Positions 60,679-64,000 of a stretch of DNA of 64,000 nt are shown here, piece after piece. The first letter of the stretch is position 1. Each line of letters starts with the position of its first letter. Made by a program: the position numbers and the translations under genes. Source of the stretch: Actinomadura rupiterrae (GTDB lineage: Bacteria; Actinomycetota; Actinomycetes; Streptosporangiales; Streptosporangiaceae); NCBI RefSeq assembly GCF_024172125.1, contig NZ_JAMZEA010000004.1, forward strand, positions 1 to 64,000, read 5' to 3'. Under the pieces are notes generated by a model, which was not told the origin of the DNA, did no database searches, and saw nothing but the letters and a program-made list of their open reading frames with translations.

Positions 60679-61128
60679 CTACCAGGACGGGCCGGTCGAC
60701 TTGGGGCTGGTGGTCAGCGGACTCGGCACGTGGCTTGGCTGGGGAGCGGCCTTGAGAAGCTGGTCGAGTCGTTTGATCTTGGCGTCGATGACCTGCTCAT
60801 GCTCGTCGTAGACCTGCATCGAGACGTGGAGCTTCCGCACCATGTCACGCAGCGCGTGGACGAACGCGACGTGCTGAGCGGTGATGCCCCGATGGGTGGT
60901 GGCCACAGTGCCGGCCAGTCCGACGGCGGCGTCCCACTGTCCGTACGCAGAGGCCGGAACCGAGCTGGCCATGCTCAGATGCGCGGTCGCTGAGTCCACC
61001 ATCGTCTCGAGGTAACCCTCCAGCTTCTTCGCCAGAGGTCGTAGGTCCTGATGGATGACGTCCTGGCCGCTGCTGGCGAGTCCCTTCCAGTTGTCCTGTG
61101 GATTGGTGTTCGGGCCGTCGTGGGCCAT
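60679..61128 (-). CDS. helical WXG100-like protein, first gene of the T7SS accessory operon
   Basis: 149 residues from ATG 61128 with GGAGGAG 3-10 nt upstream. Long helices DLRPLAKKLEGYLETMVDSA and HVAFVHALRDMVRKLHVSMQ flank SAYGQWDAAVGLAG, the expected place of the WXG turn. A Pro/Ser-rich tail follows. It is probably a secreted or chaperone-like partner of the PPE-like protein encoded 16 bp downstream. Confidence 0.65.
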   Translation of the reverse strand: MAHDGPNTNPQDNWKGLASSGQDVIHQDLRPLAKKLEGYLETMVDSATAHLSMASSVPASAYGQWDAAVGLAGTVATTHRGITAQHVAFVHALRDMVRKLHVSMQVYDEHEQVIDAKIKRLDQLLKAAPQPSHVPSPLTTSPKSTGPSW

Positions 61129-61820
61129 CGACTCCTCCGGGGGGAGCGGAGCGGATGAGAGGGCGCGGGGACTCAGCGCGTGATCATGCCGCAACTCCCC
61201 GAATCCAGTCAACCCCCGGTCATGTCACCAGCAAGGTCACCTGTCAGCATTGCTGCCGCGCCCCAATCTGACAGCGCTCCTGACCTGCACGGCTGCCGGC
61301 CAGAGCGCGCACGTTGGCCAAACGCCGCTCTCGGTCGCGTCCTGAAGCCGACGTAAATACGGACGGGCGTAGGTTCCACTTCTAGACCGACCAAAGTCAC
61401 GACAACCATCTCTCTGGTTCAGGCCTCCACGCCACGAGGGGAAGCGCATCACCATCAAGTCGCGCGAACCACACAACGCGGGTGGAACGGACCGTGGTGC
61501 CACGCCGGGCGGCCGTGGTCGCTCCGTGGTCGCTCGGTGGTTGCGGTAGCGGACGTCAGACGGCGGCACGGGGTAGCACACAAAGGGGCGCCGACGAGTA
61601 CGCCGCGCTGCGGGAGATGGGTGTCAAGGAAGGTGCACAGCGTGCTGGTCGGATGGGCCGCTTGAGCGCTGAGCGTCATCACTGCCTCTTTCCACCGGAT
61701 AGTCCTCGTCCAGGAAGGGCGAGCTGTGTGTGGTCGGCGGGCTCTGCTGCTTGGATGTTCCGGCTCGCTGGCGCAGGGTGCAGACCGACGACTGATTGTT
61801 CTGCGGTCTGGCCTCGTGGG
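61129..61820. other. gene-free stretch
   Basis: About 690 bases between the T7SS operon start and the 3' end of the nuclease gene. The operon promoter must lie in the first part. Open frames are Arg/Pro-rich without signatures, and I see no RNA or repeat apart from a short GTGGTCGCT doublet near 61510. Confidence 0.4.
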
Positions 61821-62906
61821 TTATTCGATCTCAAAGTGGCGCAGGGCTTCGTCGATGGTGAATCGCGCTCGGAGCTTGCAGGCGGAGTTCTGGTTGGCGA
61901 ACATCCCGGCCTTCCACAGCGCTTCCTCGCGTGGAACGGTCTTGATCCACTCCACGGCGACGGCCCACTCTCTGCGGTCCTGATCGTCGTCGGGCACGTT
62001 GTGCTGGTAGCCCGCTTCCAAGTCCAGGTCCGTCATCCTTCGTAACTCGCCGTCGACCCGGAGTTCGGCGTCCTCGTACGGTTGTGCTTCTTGTGTGACC
62101 GTCCCGACGCCGACGTATCCGGCTTTGGGGATGTGCACGAACACCCGGGCGCCCACAGGCAGCGACCGTAGCGTCCGTGAGAACCAGTCTCCGCCGCCGG
62201 CCGAGACGAATCCGTAACGCCGCGCGTCCTTCCAGCTGCGGACGTTGTCCTCTTCGCCGAAGGCGATGTACCAGTCGCTTCCGTTCCAGGGCTCCTTCTT
62301 GCTCTGGCTCTTGGACTCGGCCGCGGTGATGGTGGCCTCGTCCATGAGCCAGGTCCGTGCCAGGTATTTGTGGCCGTGGTCTTCGAAGTAGCGGAAGAAC
62401 AGCACGTTGATCGGCACGCCGCGGGATGCCAGATAGGTCACGATGCGCTCGGTGGAGGAGTCCACATCGCCGGCCACCACCGTCAGCGTGTGCTCGGTGT
62501 TGAGAGCTTCGGGCGGGCTAGCTCCGAACATCCCGGCGAAGGCCTGGTCCAAGTCCGTGCTGGCGGCGCGCTCACGCACGTAGTTGGCGAAGATCTCGCG
62601 GATGTCCTCGTTGGTGAGGTTGCTCGTCCATGACGCATAGTCGAGTAGTTGCGCGACGACCTCGCGTGGTGTGCGGTCGCGTTTGAGCTCCAGGATGTGC
62701 AGCGCGCCGTCGGCATCCAGGGCGAGCAGGTCGATGAGCTTGCCGTAGTCGGTGCGCACCTGCCGACCGATGATCAATAGTGGGGTTCCCAAGATGTCGG
62801 GATCCGCCTCGATCAGCTCCTCCAGCCGTGACTCTAGAGGGATGGACGACATGGGCACCCGTTCTGGGTCACCGTCGACACGCCACAGACCGATCTCCAA
62901 AGGCAT
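61821..62906 (-). CDS. NucS/DUF91-like PD-(D/E)XK nuclease-domain protein
   Basis: 361 residues from ATG 62906 (GGGGGA upstream). The N-terminal domain has the nuclease core: KLIDLLALDADGALHILELK gives Asp59 and Glu73-x-Lys75, with ESRLEELIEADPDIL and REVVAQLLDYASW around it, like the C-terminal endonuclease domain of NucS/DUF91 proteins. The C-terminal half (YIAFGEEDNVRSWKDARRYG) is a separate domain unlike NucS. It is not the housekeeping mismatch-repair NucS. A stand-alone DNA-targeting or defence role is possible. Confidence 0.78.
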   Translation of the reverse strand: MPLEIGLWRVDGDPERVPMSSIPLESRLEELIEADPDILGTPLLIIGRQVRTDYGKLIDLLALDADGALHILELKRDRTPREVVAQLLDYASWTSNLTNEDIREIFANYVRERAASTDLDQAFAGMFGASPPEALNTEHTLTVVAGDVDSSTERIVTYLASRGVPINVLFFRYFEDHGHKYLARTWLMDEATITAAESKSQSKKEPWNGSDWYIAFGEEDNVRSWKDARRYGFVSAGGGDWFSRTLRSLPVGARVFVHIPKAGYVGVGTVTQEAQPYEDAELRVDGELRRMTDLDLEAGYQHNVPDDDQDRREWAVAVEWIKTVPREEALWKAGMFANQNSACKLRARFTIDEALRHFEIE

Positions 62907-63179
62907 GGCGGTTCCCCCTCGTGCGGCTCGTCGCACCACCCAAGCACGGCCAACGCGCAGAGCAAATTGATGAAACCAACCCTAACCACCCAAGGCAACA
63001 GCGATCGTGACCTGAGGTTGCTTCCACTTCGGTTGCTTACCGTGCCCTTTGGTCCCGCCGTGGCAAGGAGCTCGTCGATGACGATCTTTGCCTGCGGCCT
63101 GCGGCAGTGCTCTGGCTGTTGCGGTGGGCGGTGCCAGCGGTCATCTGGAAGGGCTGGTAGGCGGTCTTGAAAGTGCTGT

Positions 63180-63290
63180 GTGGTGGCCGTTGTTCGTGCT
63201 GGTGGGTGGTCAGGTGGGTGCTGTTAGGTGGCCGGAGAGTGTGCTGTTAGGTGGCCAGGGGGTGCCGGTGGGTGGCCAGGAAAAGTGCTG
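63180..63290. repeat. G-rich minisatellite
   Basis: Imperfect units of GTGCTGTTAGGTGGCC and GGTGGGTGGTCAGG type recur five to six times. The tract lies in a gene-free region (62907-63671) with no other feature that I can support. Confidence 0.6.
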
Positions 63291-63671
63291 GTCTCTGCTG
63301 TCTGGCTGGTCATGGTGGCAGCGGTCAGTGAATGGGGCCGGGGTGCGCGTCCTGGATTTGAGCCACTGTCGTGGAGGTTTGTGCGGCTGGTCGGGGGCGG
63401 GGAGTGTCCGTGTTGAGCGTTTGGTGTCGTCTGTCTCGACTTGGTGATCGTTTGGTTCGTGCTCGGGATGGATGTGGGACGGCCTGCGCGGCACAACCTG
63501 CTGCGCGGGCCGTTGTGGTTGGGGCCTGGGGTTGTTTAGGCGTCCGGTCCGGTCTCCTATGGGACCGTGCACAGCAGTTGTGCACCGACCAGCGGTTGGC
63601 TCTCACCGCACCGTCAGCCGCCGACGAGGCCGACGACCTGGCCGGGTGAGCGGCCGCTTCCCCGAGGCCGA

Positions 63672-63983
63672 TCAGGCCAGAACGAAGAGCAGGTCCAGGC
63701 CGGTGATCGCCAACAGGCGGAGGACGCAGTCGGCGCTGTCGACCAGGACCAGGGCGGTGTCCTGTTGTCGGGCCAGCTTCCAGAAGCCGACCAGCGCGCC
63801 GGCCCCGCTGGCGTCGATGAAGGTCACGCCGCCCAGGTTCAGTACCATGCGCTGGTCACCCGCCAGCAGAACACCGGCCAGGAACACCACCAGTTCGGGC
63901 TTGGTCGCCACGTCGAGATCACCGGCCACCGTGACGGTCACCGTCGTGCTGGCCCTGCGCGCCCGCAGGCGCAGTTCGTCCAT
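63672..63983 (-). CDS. STAS-domain anti-sigma-factor antagonist
   Basis: 103 residues. STAS fold with phosphorylatable Ser59 in VTFIDASGAGALVGF and the strand TVTVAGDLDVATKPEL. Such proteins bind RsbW-like ATPases and release sigma factors until phosphorylated on this Ser. The usual antagonist gene neighbours (ATPase, sigma factor) are not beside it. The two RsbW-like genes at the opposite end of the window, about 62 kb away, are possible but unproven partners. The gene is complete within the window. Confidence 0.88.
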   Translation of the reverse strand: MDELRLRARRASTTVTVTVAGDLDVATKPELVVFLAGVLLAGDQRMVLNLGGVTFIDASGAGALVGFWKLARQQDTALVLVDSADCVLRLLAITGLDLLFVLA

Positions 63984-64000
63984 GTTGCCATCTCGTCTCC

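Noticed and set aside
62966..63660. Plus-strand open frames over the minisatellite
   Set aside because: They encode only Gly/Trp/Val repeats from the G-rich tract, with no ribosome site or family match.

Overview
The window is very GC-rich and has GTG/TTG starts, many ATGA/GTGA gene overlaps, WXG100/mycosin genes, SARP/BTAD and TPR regulators and IdeR-type boxes. This points to a chromosomal accessory region of a filamentous actinomycete. A Streptosporangiales/Actinomadura-like host is my inference and was not tested by any search.

Layout. (1) 1-8.1 kb: two RsbW-like ATPase genes, a small hypothetical, a TPR regulator and a GNAT enzyme. Then comes a minus-strand cassette of XRE regulator, ImmA/IrrE protease, MAB_1171c-type membrane protein and PAP2-like membrane protein, followed by a BTAD regulator. 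(2) 8.1-9.4 kb: a CRISPR array with 16 well-kept 37-nt repeats, decayed units at both ends, duplicated spacers and no cas genes in the window. (3) 9.4-12.7 kb: a TetR remnant, a DUF3592 protein, a divergent alpha/beta-hydrolase/MarR pair and an ISL3 remnant. (4) 12.9-21.2 kb, minus strand: the highlight of the window. Eight genes run sulfotransferase-fold protein, SAM methyltransferase, PEP-synthase-like kinase, class-I amidotransferase-like hydrolase, nucleotidyltransferase, APS-kinase-like kinase, type III polyketide synthase and O-methyltransferase. The middle genes match, in order and in length, the Campylobacter jejuni capsule phosphoramidate enzymes Cj1419-Cj1418-Cj1417-Cj1416-Cj1415. 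The proposed route is: glutamine is phosphorylated, coupled to CTP, hydrolysed to CDP-phosphoramidate and 3'-phosphorylated to a PAPS-like donor. The sulfotransferase-fold protein could then pass the phosphoramidate to a type III polyketide. No such natural-product pathway is known to me.

(5) 22-24.4 kb: nested transposon debris (IS630 remnant, complete IS3-family element, IS256 remnant). (6) 24.5-34 kb: a ZIP metal transporter behind a near-consensus IdeR/DtxR box, a DedA protein, an MFS transporter, two OmpR-type two-component systems, a secreted acidic protein and a COG4705 membrane protein. (7) 34-43 kb: a deleted transposase, DUF6907, phosphotransferase-like, GNAT and XRE/TPR genes. A coupled run of small unknown genes follows, ending in a double stem-loop that recurs near 55 kb. 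(8) 43.6-47.9 kb: two paralogous secreted proteins of an unrecognised family flank a GT-C membrane protein and another secreted protein.

(9) 48-55 kb: an M19 dipeptidase, a two-gene DUF6192 unit and a large serine integrase cut cleanly by a 921-bp IS5-like element with a 3-bp target duplication. (10) 55.5-61.1 kb: a type VII secretion accessory operon (WXG100-like proteins, mycosin, YbaB-like proteins, lipoprotein) with no EccC ATPase in view. Its distal half is clearly lower in GC. (11) 61.8-64 kb: a NucS/DUF91-like nuclease, a minisatellite and a STAS anti-anti-sigma protein.
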